Assembly (NCBI RefSeq): GCF_001655675.1
Contig: NZ_LYRP01000033.1
Coordinates: 364,947-428,946 of the forward strand
Direction of reading: 5' to 3'
DNA length: 64,000 nucleotides
Source: Mangrovibacter phragmitis
GTDB lineage: Bacteria > Pseudomonadota > Gammaproteobacteria > Enterobacterales > Enterobacteriaceae
This document shows positions 17,508 to 27,243 of the stretch, one piece after another. The notes beneath the pieces were generated by a model. That model was not told the origin of the DNA, searched no databases, and saw only the letters and a program-made list of their open reading frames with translations. The translations under genes were made by a program, and so were the position numbers. How positions within the stretch are numbered: the first letter of the stretch is position 1; each line of letters begins with the position of its first letter.

Positions 17508-18728
17508 TTAATTTTCCAACAAACGCTGGAGAAGCGCGCCGTTCAGCATAGCGCGTTTAACCAGTGCAAACGCGCCGATCGCTGAGCGGTCATTCAGTTG
17601 AGAACGGACAACAGGGAGTTTTGTCCGGAATGCATTCAGTGCCTGAGTGTTGATACAAGCCTGAATGGTTGGCATCAGTATCTTTTCTGCTTCTACCAGT
17701 TCACCAGCAATGACGACTTTTTGCGGGTTAAACAGGTTGATGGCAATAGCGATTGCTTTCCCCAGTTGGCGGCCAACATGTTCAATCACTTCTGTCGCCA
17801 GTGTGTCGCCTTTGTTGGCGGCCTTACAGATACTGGCAATATCGCAGTCATCAAGGGATAAACGGCTGGGATAGCCTTGCTCAAGACGCTGGCGCACCCG
17901 GTTTTCAATAGCAGCGTTTGCAGCGATGGTTTCCAGGCAACCAAAGTTGCCGCAGTGGCAACGCTCACCTAGCGGGTCGACCTGAATATGACCAATTTCA
18001 CCCACGTTGCCATTGCGGCCAATAAATATCTGCCCGTTAGAGATAATGCCAGCCCCGGTTCCCCGGTGCACACGCACCAAAATGGTGTCATCACAATCCC
18101 GGGTTGCGCCAAAATAGTGCTCGGCGAGCGCCAGGCTGCGAATGTCGTGACCGACAAAACAGGTGATATTGAATTTTTTTTCCAGAACGGACACCAGCGG
18201 CCACTCGTTGACCGGGAGGTGAGGCATATAGCGCACCACACCTGTATCTGGCTCAACAAGCCCTGGAAGTATCACAGAGATAGCAATTAACTCCCGGATT
18301 TTGCGCTGATTATTATTGATAAATGTAGTGAGAGTTTTCAGCAACGCATCTTGTAACGTTTCCTGAGTACGCTCGGGAAGTGGAAAATGTTCTTCAGCCA
18401 GTGCGCGGGCACTTAAATCAAATAAAGTCAGTGTGGCATCATGGCGGCCAAGCCGCACCCCAATTGCCTGGAACAGACGTGTTTCAGTAATGATAGAAAT
18501 GGCACGTCGCCCGCCGGTTGACGCCTGCTGATCGACTTCTTTAATTAACCCGCGCTCAAGTAACTGGCGGGTAATCTTGGTGACACTGGCGGGTGCCAGA
18601 TGGCTGAGTTCGGCTATCTGAATACGTGATATGGGGCCTGCCTGATCAATCAGACGGTAAACCGCCGCACTATTCAGTTGTTTTACCAAATCCACATTGC
18701 CAATTTGTGCTTGTCCGCCAGTTGTCAT
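17508..18728 (-). CDS. nagC: N-acetylglucosamine repressor (ROK family)
   Basis: This is a 406-residue transcriptional repressor of the nag regulon that responds to GlcNAc-6-phosphate. A winged helix-turn-helix lies at about residues 32-60. The ROK domain has the structural zinc site H247, C257, C259 and C264 (CHCGNFGC). It is 7 bp downstream of nagA. It should bind the nagB-nagE intergenic operators and so control itself, because nagC lies in the nagB operon. Confidence 0.97.
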   Translation of the reverse strand: MTTGGQAQIGNVDLVKQLNSAAVYRLIDQAGPISRIQIAELSHLAPASVTKITRQLLERGLIKEVDQQASTGGRRAISIITETRLFQAIGVRLGRHDATLTLFDLSARALAEEHFPLPERTQETLQDALLKTLTTFINNNQRKIRELIAISVILPGLVEPDTGVVRYMPHLPVNEWPLVSVLEKKFNITCFVGHDIRSLALAEHYFGATRDCDDTILVRVHRGTGAGIISNGQIFIGRNGNVGEIGHIQVDPLGERCHCGNFGCLETIAANAAIENRVRQRLEQGYPSRLSLDDCDIASICKAANKGDTLATEVIEHVGRQLGKAIAIAINLFNPQKVVIAGELVEAEKILMPTIQACINTQALNAFRTKLPVVRSQLNDRSAIGAFALVKRAMLNGALLQRLLEN

Positions 18729-18735
18729 GCCTTAC

Positions 18736-19884
18736 TTACTCTGCAACGACCTCGTTACCATTAACGATGGTCTTAATAATATGATAATCACGGGTAAACA
18801 CGGTTAAATTGGCCACTTTGCCCGGCTCAATTGTTCCAAGATGTTTGTCCATGCCAATAGCTCGCGCCGGGTAGAGTGTTGCCATCCGCAGTGCTTCGTC
18901 CAGCGCAATGTTAACGTGCTCAACCAGATTGCGTATTCCCTCAATCATAGTCAGTGATGAACCACTCAATGTGCCGTTTTCATCTACGCAGAGCCCGTTA
19001 CGATAGTATATTGTTTTACCAGCAAAAATGAACTGGTCGATGTTTGCACCTGCTGGTGCGGTTGCATCTGTGACCAGGCATAGCTTGTCTTTTTTCACTT
19101 TTTTCGCAGTGCGTATGTTGGCAAAATCAACATGAAGGCCATCGGCAATAACACCGCACCACACATCTTCTTCGTCAAAAATTGCGCCGGTCAGGCCGGG
19201 CTCACGCCCAGTGATATAAGGCATTGCGTTAAATAAATGCGTAGCAAAACTAATACCGGCGCGGAATCCTGCTTTGGCTTCGCGCAAAGTGGCATTGGAG
19301 TGCCCGGCGGAAACGACAATACCTGCACTGACTAACTGCTTAATAACCTCTGCCGGTACTTTTTCCGGGGCGAGCGTGATTTTGGCAATGACATCAGCAT
19401 TCTGGCAGAGAAAATCAACCAACTGGCTTTCCGGCAACCGAATGTATTCCGGGTTATGTGTTCCTTTTTTCTTGATATTTAACCAGGGGCCTTCAAGATG
19501 CAGACCAAGTGCCTGATTCTGATGTTTGCTCAGATAATCACGCATCACATTAACTCCCTGCATCATCAGGGCGTCACTGCAAGTAATCAGGGTCGGCAGG
19601 AAACTGGTACAACCGGACTTTTCGTTGGCGGCTTGCATAATTTCCAGCGTTTTCACACTGACGGCTTCAGCTGTGTCGTTGAACTGTACGCCACCGCAAC
19701 CGTTGAGCTGCACATCAATAAAACCAGGGGAAATAATGGCGCCGTTCACGCCATGTTGGGCCAGCGTATCGGGCAGTTCGGACACTGGGCAGATACGGTC
19801 AATCAGACCATTGGCAATGACCACTGCATGGTCATCGAGAACTTCTCGGCCGGTATAAATCCGGCCCTGGGTTAAAGCGTACAT
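18736..19884 (-). CDS. nagA: N-acetylglucosamine-6-phosphate deacetylase
   Basis: This is a 382-residue amidohydrolase that converts GlcNAc-6-P to GlcN-6-P and acetate. Metal ligands E131 (HLEGPW), H195 (AGHSN) and H216 (THLFN) and catalytic D273 (TDAT) are all at E. coli numbering. It lies 26 bp after nagB and 7 bp before nagC. It generates the substrate for NagB and removes the NagC inducer. Confidence 0.97.
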   Translation of the reverse strand: MYALTQGRIYTGREVLDDHAVVIANGLIDRICPVSELPDTLAQHGVNGAIISPGFIDVQLNGCGGVQFNDTAEAVSVKTLEIMQAANEKSGCTSFLPTLITCSDALMMQGVNVMRDYLSKHQNQALGLHLEGPWLNIKKKGTHNPEYIRLPESQLVDFLCQNADVIAKITLAPEKVPAEVIKQLVSAGIVVSAGHSNATLREAKAGFRAGISFATHLFNAMPYITGREPGLTGAIFDEEDVWCGVIADGLHVDFANIRTAKKVKKDKLCLVTDATAPAGANIDQFIFAGKTIYYRNGLCVDENGTLSGSSLTMIEGIRNLVEHVNIALDEALRMATLYPARAIGMDKHLGTIEPGKVANLTVFTRDYHIIKTIVNGNEVVAE

Positions 19885-19910
19885 AATTTCCCCCGGTTAA
19901 TAGCGTGAGC

Positions 19911-20711
19911 TTAAAGATCTTTAATATTTTCAGCTTCTAATTCATTGAAATATTTCAATGTTTTTACTTTCAATTCCATCGTTGACGGCTCGTCACAAAC
20001 GATAACAGCTTTAGGATGGAGTTGCAGGCAACTGATTGTCCACATGTGGTTGACATTGCCTTCCACTGCAGCCTGCAATGCCTGGGCTTTTACCTGGCCC
20101 AGCGCCAGAATCATGACTTCTTCGGCATCAAGCAATGTGCCTACACCGACAGTGAGCGCATATTTTGGCACCTGGCTGACATCACCACCAAAGAAACGTG
20201 AGTTGGCAACCCGGGTTTCGTGTGTCAACGTCTTGATTCTGGTCCGTGAGGCCAGAGAAGATGCCGGCTCATTAAAGGCAATGTGCCCATCGTTACCCAC
20301 CCCGCCCATGAAAAGGTGGATTTTTCCATAAGCACGGATTTTTTCCTCATATTGACGGCATTCTGCATCAATATCGGGTGCGTTACCATTCAACAGGTTG
20401 ATATTTTCTTCCGGGATATCAACGTGTTCAAAGAAGTTGCGGTACATAAAACTGTGGTAGCTTTCCGGATGTTCTTTAGGTAAGCCGACATATTCGTCCA
20501 TATTAAACGTGACTACATGCTTAAAACTAACCTGGCCTGCTTTGTGCATGTCAACAAGTGCTTTATACGCTTCAAGCGGCGTGCCTCCCGTAGGCAGGCC
20601 GAGAACAAAAGGGCGTTCAGCGGTAGGTTTAAAGGCATTGATGCGGTTAACGATATGGCGTGCTGCCCATTTGCCAACTTGCTGTGGTGTAGCCAGGGGA
20701 ATCAGTCTCAT
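19911..20711 (-). CDS. nagB: Glucosamine-6-phosphate deaminase
   Basis: This 266-residue allosteric enzyme converts GlcN-6-P to fructose-6-P and ammonium. The catalytic residues D72 (NMDEY), D141, H143 and E148 ([10 protein letters not shown]) are present at the standard positions. It is the first gene of nagBAC-umpH and divergent from nagE across 327 bp holding the regulatory sites. Confidence 0.97.
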   Translation of the reverse strand: MRLIPLATPQQVGKWAARHIVNRINAFKPTAERPFVLGLPTGGTPLEAYKALVDMHKAGQVSFKHVVTFNMDEYVGLPKEHPESYHSFMYRNFFEHVDIPEENINLLNGNAPDIDAECRQYEEKIRAYGKIHLFMGGVGNDGHIAFNEPASSLASRTRIKTLTHETRVANSRFFGGDVSQVPKYALTVGVGTLLDAEEVMILALGQVKAQALQAAVEGNVNHMWTISCLQLHPKAVIVCDEPSTMELKVKTLKYFNELEAENIKDL

Positions 20712-20811
20712 TGTTCACCTCATGAAGATAGAAAGAAACAGAAAAGCCGAATTGAGTTGCTCTAAAGTGTAATGCTCCGTCAGTCGAAGAGCGAACAGGG
20801 TCAATCCGTCT

Positions 20812-20836
20812 CGATTTTTCGAATGATAAAATAAGT
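20812..20836. promoter_or_regulatory. Putative NagC operator, nagB side
   Basis: An AT-rich imperfect palindrome centred on TTTTTCGAATGATAAAAT, about 100 bp upstream of nagB. NagC operators have this A/T-rich architecture with a central C/G step. The position matches the nagB operator that forms a repression loop with the nagE operator in E. coli. Confidence 0.5.
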
Positions 20837-20879
20837 TTTGGTTTCAGGCCAGTTAAAAGGGAGGTAATAAGAGAATTTT

Positions 20880-20895
20880 GGTGATTTTTATCACA
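20880..20895. promoter_or_regulatory. CRP site between nagB and nagE
   Basis: GGTGA-TTTTTA-TCACA matches the CRP consensus TGTGA-N6-TCACA at 9 of 10 core positions. It lies between the two NagC-like sites, as expected for cAMP-CRP activation of the divergent nag promoters. Confidence 0.75.
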
Positions 20896-20904
20896 AATGA
20901 GTGT

Positions 20905-20930
20905 AATTAATTTGCGATGCGAATTATTTT
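20905..20930. promoter_or_regulatory. Putative NagC operator, nagE side
   Basis: The sequence AATTAATTTGCGATGCGAAT and the TATTTT that follows form an imperfect inverted repeat (AATTNGC / GCGAATT) with A/T-rich wings. This is typical of the strong NagC site overlapping the nagE promoter. It is about 95 bp from the site near nagB, a loop-compatible spacing. Confidence 0.6.
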
Positions 20931-21038
20931 TTCACACACTCTGGATGTAATATCAAAAGCTGTGCAGGTATTTCAGTGCCAGTCAAAATAAAAACAGACA
21001 GTTAGATAAGACTTATCGGGTCTTACAAGGGGGAATAT

Positions 21039-23075
21039 GTGAGTGTTTTAGGTTATTTACAACGCGTTGGTCGCGCGCTCATGGTGCCTGTTGCGACCTT
21101 GCCTGCCGCGGCAATACTCATGGGGGTTGGCTACTGGATTGACCCGGTTGGTTGGGGAAGTCAAAGTGCGCTGGCGGCGTTCTTCATCAAATCCGGTTCG
21201 GCCATCATTGATAATATGTCAGTGCTGTTTGCTATTGGTGTGGCTTACGGTATGTCTAAAGACAAAGATGGTGCGGCTGCACTGACTGGCTTTGTCGGTT
21301 TTCTGGTTCTGACAACATTATGTTCACCGGCGGCTGTGTCCCTGATTCAAAAGATTCCTGTCGACCAGGTTCCGGCTGCTTTCGGTAAAATCCAAAACCA
21401 GTTTGTTGGTATCCTTGTTGGGATAATTTCTGCTGAACTCTATAACCGCTTCAGTGGCGTTGAACTGCCTAAAGCACTCTCTTTCTTTAGTGGCCGCCGG
21501 TTGGTACCCATCCTGACTTCCTTCGTGATGATTGTTGTTGCGTTCATCATGATGTACACATGGCCTATTATTTTTGGTGGCCTGGTTAATTTTGGTGAGC
21601 ATATCCAGAGACTGGGTTCAGTGGGTGCCGGGATTTACGCTTTCTTTAACCGTTTGTTGATTCCGGTTGGTTTGCATCATGCACTGAACTCCGTGTTCTG
21701 GTTCGATGTCGCAGGTATCAACGATATTCCTAATTTCCTTGGTGGCGCTCAGTCTATTGAAGCGGGCAAGGCGATCCCGGGCATTACTGGCCGCTACCAG
21801 GCTGGCTTCTTCCCAATCATGATGTTCGGTTTGCCTGGTGCGGCTCTGGCTATTTACCATTGCGCCCGCCCGGAAAACAAAGCAAAAGTGTTAGGGATCA
21901 TGATGGCGGGGGCGTTTGCAGCCTTCTTTACGGGGATAACTGAACCGTTAGAATTCTCCTTCATGTTCGTTGCGCCTGTACTGTATGTGATTCACGCTAT
22001 CCTGACGGGGATTTCTGTTTATATCGCAGCCTCTATGCACTGGATTGCCGGTTTTGGCTTTAGTGCCGGTTTGGTGGATATGGTGCTTTCTTCGCGTAAC
22101 CCACTGGCTACGCACTGGTACATGCTGATACCTCAGGGGCTGGTGTTCTTCGCTATTTACTATGTGGTGTTCCGTTTCACTATCACCAAATTCAACCTGA
22201 TGACGCCGGGCCGTGAACTGGCGGTTGCCGGAAGCGAAGCTGATGGTGAAGACACAAATGTCAGCAAAGGTGGTGCATCGAAAGAGCAGAACGCAGCTCA
22301 ACTTGCCCGCCAGTATATTGCTGCCGTGGGGGGCTCTGATAACCTGACTGCCATTGACGCCTGTATTACGCGGTTACGCCTGAATGTGAAAGACTCTTCT
22401 TTGGTTAATGAAGCGATGGCGAAACGACTGGGCGCAACCGGTGTGATTCGTCTGAATAAAACCAGCGTGCAGATCATTGTCGGTTTTATCGCAGAGAAAA
22501 TTGCCAATGCCATGAAAACTACCGGGCACGTAGAAGCCGCACCAGCGCCAGCACCAGCACCAGCACCAGCACAGAGTGGTGCTAAATTGCAGTCTGTTCC
22601 CACTTCAACGGCAGAAACTGTAGTTTCACTGGTATCGCCGGTTACCGGTGCGATTGTTGCTCTTGAGCAGGTGCCAGATGAAGCCTTTGCCAGTAAAGCA
22701 GTTGGCGATGGTGTGGCAATTAAACCGACCGACAGTATGGTTGTTGCTCCGGCAGCGGGGACTATTGTGAAAATCTTCAATACCAACCACGCATTCTGCC
22801 TGGAAACTGAAGGTGGTGCCGAACTGGTTGTGCATATGGGGATTGATACTGTCGCACTGAACGGTAAAGGTTTCACGCGCCTTGTTGAAGAAGGCGAAAC
22901 TGTAACTGCCGGGCAACCGGTGCTGCAGTTAGATCTTGATTACCTGAATGCCAATGCCCGCTCCATGATTAGCCCGGTTGTCTGCAGTAATATCGACGAC
23001 TTCGCTGGCCTGGAATTAAAAGCAGAAGGCCAGGTTATCGCCGGGCAGACTATTTTGTTCGACATTAAAAAGTAA
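21039..23075 (+). CDS. nagE: N-acetylglucosamine PTS permease, EIICBA
   Basis: This is a 678-residue inner-membrane transporter that imports and phosphorylates GlcNAc. EIIC is at residues about 1-390 (polytopic; substrate motif FTGITEPLEF at 297-306). EIIB is at about 415-495, with phosphocysteine C442 (DACITRLRL). An Ala-Pro linker (500-511) leads to EIIA at about 525-678, with phosphohistidine H599 (VVHMGIDTV). The start is a GTG preceded by AAGGGGGA. The EIIC domain resembles the Klebsiella form more than the E. coli K-12 form. Confidence 0.95.
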   Translation: MSVLGYLQRVGRALMVPVATLPAAAILMGVGYWIDPVGWGSQSALAAFFIKSGSAIIDNMSVLFAIGVAYGMSKDKDGAAALTGFVGFLVLTTLCSPAAVSLIQKIPVDQVPAAFGKIQNQFVGILVGIISAELYNRFSGVELPKALSFFSGRRLVPILTSFVMIVVAFIMMYTWPIIFGGLVNFGEHIQRLGSVGAGIYAFFNRLLIPVGLHHALNSVFWFDVAGINDIPNFLGGAQSIEAGKAIPGITGRYQAGFFPIMMFGLPGAALAIYHCARPENKAKVLGIMMAGAFAAFFTGITEPLEFSFMFVAPVLYVIHAILTGISVYIAASMHWIAGFGFSAGLVDMVLSSRNPLATHWYMLIPQGLVFFAIYYVVFRFTITKFNLMTPGRELAVAGSEADGEDTNVSKGGASKEQNAAQLARQYIAAVGGSDNLTAIDACITRLRLNVKDSSLVNEAMAKRLGATGVIRLNKTSVQIIVGFIAEKIANAMKTTGHVEAAPAPAPAPAPAQSGAKLQSVPTSTAETVVSLVSPVTGAIVALEQVPDEAFASKAVGDGVAIKPTDSMVVAPAAGTIVKIFNTNHAFCLETEGGAELVVHMGIDTVALNGKGFTRLVEEGETVTAGQPVLQLDLDYLNANARSMISPVVCSNIDDFAGLELKAEGQVIAGQTILFDIKK

Positions 23076-23099
23076 TTAATCCCGCCTGATACGTAAATC

Positions 23100-23130
23100 A
23101 ACGGCTGAAGGTTTTCTTCAGCCGTTTTTT
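23100..23130 (+). terminator. nagE intrinsic terminator
   Basis: An 11-bp stem (AACGGCTGAAG pairing with CTTCAGCCGTT) is followed by TTTT, 25 bases after the nagE stop. Confidence 0.9.
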
Positions 23131-23251
23131 ACGCCTGCAGTAACTACGCAGAGCAATAAATCCAGAATTATTGCAACATAAAGGTTGTTTCCACGCGCCG
23201 CTTATTAGATCATTCTCCGTTAAATGATGTTTACGCTTTGAGGACTCTGCG

Positions 23252-24919
23252 ATGAGTGAGGCTGAAGCCCGCCCAACAAATTTTATCCGCCAGATAATCG
23301 ATGAAGATCTGGCTGCTGGTAAGCATGACCATATTTGCACCCGTTTTCCGCCAGAACCCAACGGTTATTTGCATATCGGCCATGCCAAGTCGATTTGCCT
23401 GAATTTTGGTATTGCGCAAGATTACCAGGGGCAATGTAATCTGCGTTTTGACGATACTAACCCGGTTAAAGAAGACATCGAATATGTTGAATCAATCAAA
23501 CACGATGTGCAGTGGTTAGGCTTCCAGTGGGCTGGTGATGTCCATTACTCATCCGATTACTTTGATCAGTTGTACCAGTATGCGCTGGAATTAATTAACA
23601 AAGGCCTGGCCTATGTTGATGAGCTGACTCCGGAACAAATCCGTGAATATCGTGGTACGCTGACAGCGCCCGGGAAAAACAGCCCTTACCGTTCACGTAG
23701 TGTTGAAGAGAACCTGGCGTTATTTGAAAAAATGCGTGCTGGTGGGTTCGAGGAAGGCACCGCTTGCCTGCGCGCCAAAATCGATATGGCCTCGCCATTC
23801 ATGGTGATGCGCGACCCGGTGATTTACCGTATCAAATTTGCAGAACACCATCAGACCGGGAATAAATGGTGCATTTACCCGATGTACGACTTCACCCATT
23901 GTATTTCTGATGCGCTGGAAGGTATTACACATTCTCTGTGTACGCTGGAGTTCCAGGATAACCGCCGTTTGTACGACTGGGTGCTGGATAACATTACGAT
24001 TCCGGCTCACCCGCGCCAGTATGAATTCTCACGCCTGAATCTTGAATATGCGGTTATGTCCAAGCGTAAACTGAATTTACTGGTCACTGAGAAAATTGTT
24101 GAAGGTTGGGATGATCCTCGTATGCCAACCATCTCTGGTTTGCGCCGCCGTGGTTATACTCCGGCTTCAGTGAGAGAATTTTGTAAGCGTATCGGTATTA
24201 CTAAACAGGATAATACCGTGGAGATGGCAGCGCTCGAAGCCTGTATCCGTGAAGACCTGAACGAACATGCGCCTCGGGCAATGGCTGTGATTGATCCCGT
24301 AAAAGTGGTCATTGAAAACTACCCGCAAGGGCAGAGTGAAATGATAACCATGGCTAACCATCCGAATAACCCGGATATGGGCAGCCGTGAAGTGGCATTC
24401 AGTGGCGAAGTCTTTATCGACCGTGCAGATTTCCGTGAAGAAGCGAATAAGCAATACAAACGCCTGGTGCTGGGTAAAGAAGTGCGCTTGCGTAATGCGT
24501 ATGTGATTAAAGCCGAGCGTGTTGAGAAAGATGACGAAGGGAATATCACCACCATTTTCTGCAGTTACGATGCAGACACGCTGAGTAAAGACCCGGCAGA
24601 TGGGCGCAAGGTGAAAGGGGTTATTCACTGGGTGAGTGCAGCCCATGCATTGCCAGTGGAGATTCGTTTGTATGACCGCCTGTTCAGTGTTGCGAACCCT
24701 GGTGGTGCAGATGATTTCCTGTCAACAGTCAATCCGGAATCCCTGGTGATTAAACAAGGCGTGGCAGAGATGAGCCTGAAATCCGCCCAGCCTGGTAAAG
24801 CGCTGCAATTTGAGCGTGAAGGTTACTTCTGCCTGGATGAGCGCTACAGCACAACCGAAAAACGGGTATTCAACCGCACTGTTGGGTTGCGTGATACCTG
24901 GGCGAAAATCGCTGGTTAA
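23252..24919 (+). CDS. glnS: Glutaminyl-tRNA synthetase
   Basis: This is a 555-residue class I synthetase that charges the Gln tRNAs encoded 10 kb upstream. HIGH is at residues 41-44 ([10 protein letters not shown]) and the KMSKS equivalent VMSKR at about 268-272. The C-terminal anticodon-binding beta-barrels are intact. Length and start ([10 protein letters not shown]) match E. coli. It is monocistronic with its own terminator. Confidence 0.98.
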   Translation: MSEAEARPTNFIRQIIDEDLAAGKHDHICTRFPPEPNGYLHIGHAKSICLNFGIAQDYQGQCNLRFDDTNPVKEDIEYVESIKHDVQWLGFQWAGDVHYSSDYFDQLYQYALELINKGLAYVDELTPEQIREYRGTLTAPGKNSPYRSRSVEENLALFEKMRAGGFEEGTACLRAKIDMASPFMVMRDPVIYRIKFAEHHQTGNKWCIYPMYDFTHCISDALEGITHSLCTLEFQDNRRLYDWVLDNITIPAHPRQYEFSRLNLEYAVMSKRKLNLLVTEKIVEGWDDPRMPTISGLRRRGYTPASVREFCKRIGITKQDNTVEMAALEACIREDLNEHAPRAMAVIDPVKVVIENYPQGQSEMITMANHPNNPDMGSREVAFSGEVFIDRADFREEANKQYKRLVLGKEVRLRNAYVIKAERVEKDDEGNITTIFCSYDADTLSKDPADGRKVKGVIHWVSAAHALPVEIRLYDRLFSVANPGGADDFLSTVNPESLVIKQGVAEMSLKSAQPGKALQFEREGYFCLDERYSTTEKRVFNRTVGLRDTWAKIAG

Positions 24920-24956
24920 TTGTTTGAATCCCCCGGACATTACCGGGTGAGAACTG

Positions 24957-24992
24957 ACCGTAGTCGTGGTGCGCGACTGCGGTTTTTTTTTT
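24957..24992 (+). terminator. glnS intrinsic terminator
   Basis: The stem ACCGTAGTCG/CGACTGCGGT (one mismatch) is followed by a run of T, 37 bases after the glnS stop. Confidence 0.88.
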
Positions 24993-25107
24993 ACCTGTAA
25001 CAGACATTTTTTGCACTATCCCCTGAGAGCGTTCCCGCCAGTACGCGTCATTATGCACAGCGGTTAGCACCATAAATTCAACGGATTTATCCATAAGCTG
25101 ATTCTGT

Positions 25108-25126
25108 GAGAATTGCCGCAATTCTC
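25108..25126. promoter_or_regulatory. Perfect 19-bp palindrome upstream of the PTS gene
   Basis: GAGAATTGC-C-GCAATTCTC has 9-bp perfect arms around one central base. It ends two bases before the first LacI-type operator. It does not match CRP. It could be an operator for another regulator or a transcript hairpin. Confidence 0.55.
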
Positions 25127-25128
25127 TC

Positions 25129-25142
25129 TGAAACCGGTTGCA
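25129..25142. promoter_or_regulatory. LacI/AscG-type operator 1
   Basis: TGAAACCGGTTGCA fits the LacI-family pattern with a central CG (AscG sites are TGAAACCGGTTTCA). An 18-base block around it (CTGAAACCGGTTGCAGAG) is repeated exactly in operator 2. Confidence 0.75.
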
Positions 25143-25166
25143 GAGGTAGTGCATATTCAGTCAGTC

Positions 25167-25180
25167 TGAAACCGGTTGCA
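25167..25180. promoter_or_regulatory. LacI/AscG-type operator 2
   Basis: A second TGAAACCGGTTGCA, 38 bp from operator 1 and 26 bp before the PTS start codon. Two identical operators on nearly the same helical face fit repression by the LacI-family protein encoded just downstream of the PTS gene. Confidence 0.75.
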
Positions 25181-25206
25181 GAGAGCAAACAAACAAAGGA
25201 TCAGCT

Positions 25207-27081
25207 ATGGGCACTATCAGAGATTACAGCGCGCTGGCAAACAATATTCTCACTGAAGTTGGTGGGGAAGCGAATCTGGTAAGCTTCTCCCGTTGCGCAA
25301 CTCGATTACGTTTGGTGTTAAAGGAAGTTCCCGAATCGGCTATTGAGCGGGTAAAAAATCTTACTGGTGTAATTACCGTTGTCCTGAGCGGGGGCCAGTT
25401 CCAGGTGGTTATTGGCACTCATGTCGCCGATGTATATCAGGCATTTTCCGGGCTGGTTGACAGCGACACGTTAACCAATGCTACAACAGAGAAAAAACGC
25501 CCGCTGGATGCTGTTGTGGCAACGATGTCGGCGGTTTTTGCGCCCGTTATTTACGTGCTGGCCGCTGCGGGTTTGTTGCAAGGGTTGCTTATCATCATCA
25601 ATTATTTCTCCGCATCCTTTCATACAACAGGCACTTTTGGCGTACTGAATTTTATCTCATGGACACCGTTTGCATTTCTGCCGGTTTTCATTGCGATAAC
25701 GGCCGCAAAACATTTTAAGTGCAATACCTATATCGCCGTGTTGTGCTGCTGTGCATTAATCAACCCGGACTGGGCAGTTATTGCCGGAAAAATAGCCAGT
25801 GGCGAAGGCTTTACTTTCCTCGGTATTCCGTTAGCGAAGACAGTTTATACCTCATCTGTGTTACCGCCGCTGTTTCTGGTTTGGGGACTGGCGCACCTGG
25901 ATCGCCTGGTATTACGAGCTTTACCTGATGTGGTGGCTCCGCTATTCACACCATTAGTTTGTGTTGTTGTTATGGTTCCTTTAACGCTGGTGGTGATTGG
26001 GCCTGTGACGGCGGGGCTGGCAAATGGTATTGCACATGGCTATAACTGGCTGTTCAATGCGGCCCCACCACTGGCTGCGGCGGTGATAGGCGGTGTATGG
26101 CAGGTTATTGTTATTTTCGGTGTCCATTGGGGGATTACTCCTGTCATCATGGCTAACTTTGATATGTATGGCCGTGACTCTTTCCAGGCGTTCCAGACGA
26201 TGGCTGTTGTGGCGCAAATGGCTGCAGCCTTTGCCTGTGCGATGAAAACCCGCCAGGCCGCATTCCGTCCGGTTGCCTGGTCTGCCGGGTTAACCGGGGT
26301 GTTTGGCATTACTGAACCCGCGATTTATGGTGTCACTTTACGCCTGAAAAAACCGTTTATTTGCGGCTGTATCGGTGGGGCTACTGGGGCATGCGTCGCC
26401 AGTTTCTTTGGCAGTTATTACTACGCGTATGCCGGGCTCCCGGGGTTGCTGACCATTATGAATGCTATCAGCCCGGAAAACCCCCAGTCGTTCATTGGTG
26501 AGCTGGTGGGGCTTGGCGTGACAGTGGCGGTGACTTTCGCTCTGGTGTTTATGGTGGGCTTTACGGAACCGGAAATGCCGGAAAATAAACAAAACGCGCC
26601 AGAACCACACGCTAAAGAACATGTGCCCAGTGAACTGGTTTTAAATAGCCCGGTTTCAGGGACGCTGGTTTCCCTGAGCCAGGTTAACGATGAAACCTTT
26701 GCCAGCAAGCTGCTGGGTGATGGCATTGCTATTTTACCTGACAACGGCGTCATTGTTGCCCCCTGCGATGGGGAAGTGGCTTCGGTCATTGACTCTCAAC
26801 ATGCTGTCGGGATGCTGTGCGCGAATGGTGCTGAACTACTTATTCATGTGGGCCTTGATACAGTGAAGCTCCAGGGCGCACATTTCACCACGCTGGTTAA
26901 AACAGGTGACTATGTGACCGCCGGTACCCCGTTGATTCAGTTCGATAAAGAAAAGGTAATTGAAGCGGGCTATGACATTACGACGCCGGTACTGGTGGTG
27001 AACAGCGATGAACATGCTTTGCTATTTCACCAGCAGTCGGGCAGGGTTGATAGCGGTAACCCTTTATTTTCTGTTGCTTAA
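25207..27081 (+). CDS. Beta-glucoside-type PTS permease, EIIBCA (BglF/AscF-like)
   Basis: This 624-residue protein has EIIB at about residues 1-85 with phosphocysteine C30 (FSRCATRLRL). EIIC is at about 105-455, with the substrate motif GITEPAIYG at 367-375. EIIA is at about 470-624, with phosphohistidine H547 (LLIHVGLDTVKL). Domain order and length match BglF. It should import and phosphorylate an aryl- or beta-glucoside, but the exact sugar cannot be told. Unlike bgl or asc operons, no phospho-beta-glucosidase gene accompanies it. It occupies the place of chiPQ in E. coli. Confidence 0.85.
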   Translation: MGTIRDYSALANNILTEVGGEANLVSFSRCATRLRLVLKEVPESAIERVKNLTGVITVVLSGGQFQVVIGTHVADVYQAFSGLVDSDTLTNATTEKKRPLDAVVATMSAVFAPVIYVLAAAGLLQGLLIIINYFSASFHTTGTFGVLNFISWTPFAFLPVFIAITAAKHFKCNTYIAVLCCCALINPDWAVIAGKIASGEGFTFLGIPLAKTVYTSSVLPPLFLVWGLAHLDRLVLRALPDVVAPLFTPLVCVVVMVPLTLVVIGPVTAGLANGIAHGYNWLFNAAPPLAAAVIGGVWQVIVIFGVHWGITPVIMANFDMYGRDSFQAFQTMAVVAQMAAAFACAMKTRQAAFRPVAWSAGLTGVFGITEPAIYGVTLRLKKPFICGCIGGATGACVASFFGSYYYAYAGLPGLLTIMNAISPENPQSFIGELVGLGVTVAVTFALVFMVGFTEPEMPENKQNAPEPHAKEHVPSELVLNSPVSGTLVSLSQVNDETFASKLLGDGIAILPDNGVIVAPCDGEVASVIDSQHAVGMLCANGAELLIHVGLDTVKLQGAHFTTLVKTGDYVTAGTPLIQFDKEKVIEAGYDITTPVLVVNSDEHALLFHQQSGRVDSGNPLFSVA

Positions 27082-27243
27082 ATACTCGGGGTCCAGCATT
27101 ACTGGCCCCACTCTTGTTGCCGCAAAATTGAAACGGCACGCGAAACCCATTACAGTCGTGTAGCCCTGAATACATCTGCCAGTTTTCAGGGCTCAGGCTA
27201 ACCTGCCTTTCAGGCCGTAGATAATTTGGGGAGTCGTTTTTCA

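Noticed and set aside
22298..22876. 192-codon frame on the minus strand
   Set aside because: It is antisense to the EIIBA part of nagE. Its composition is explained by the complementary codons of the Ala-Pro linker.
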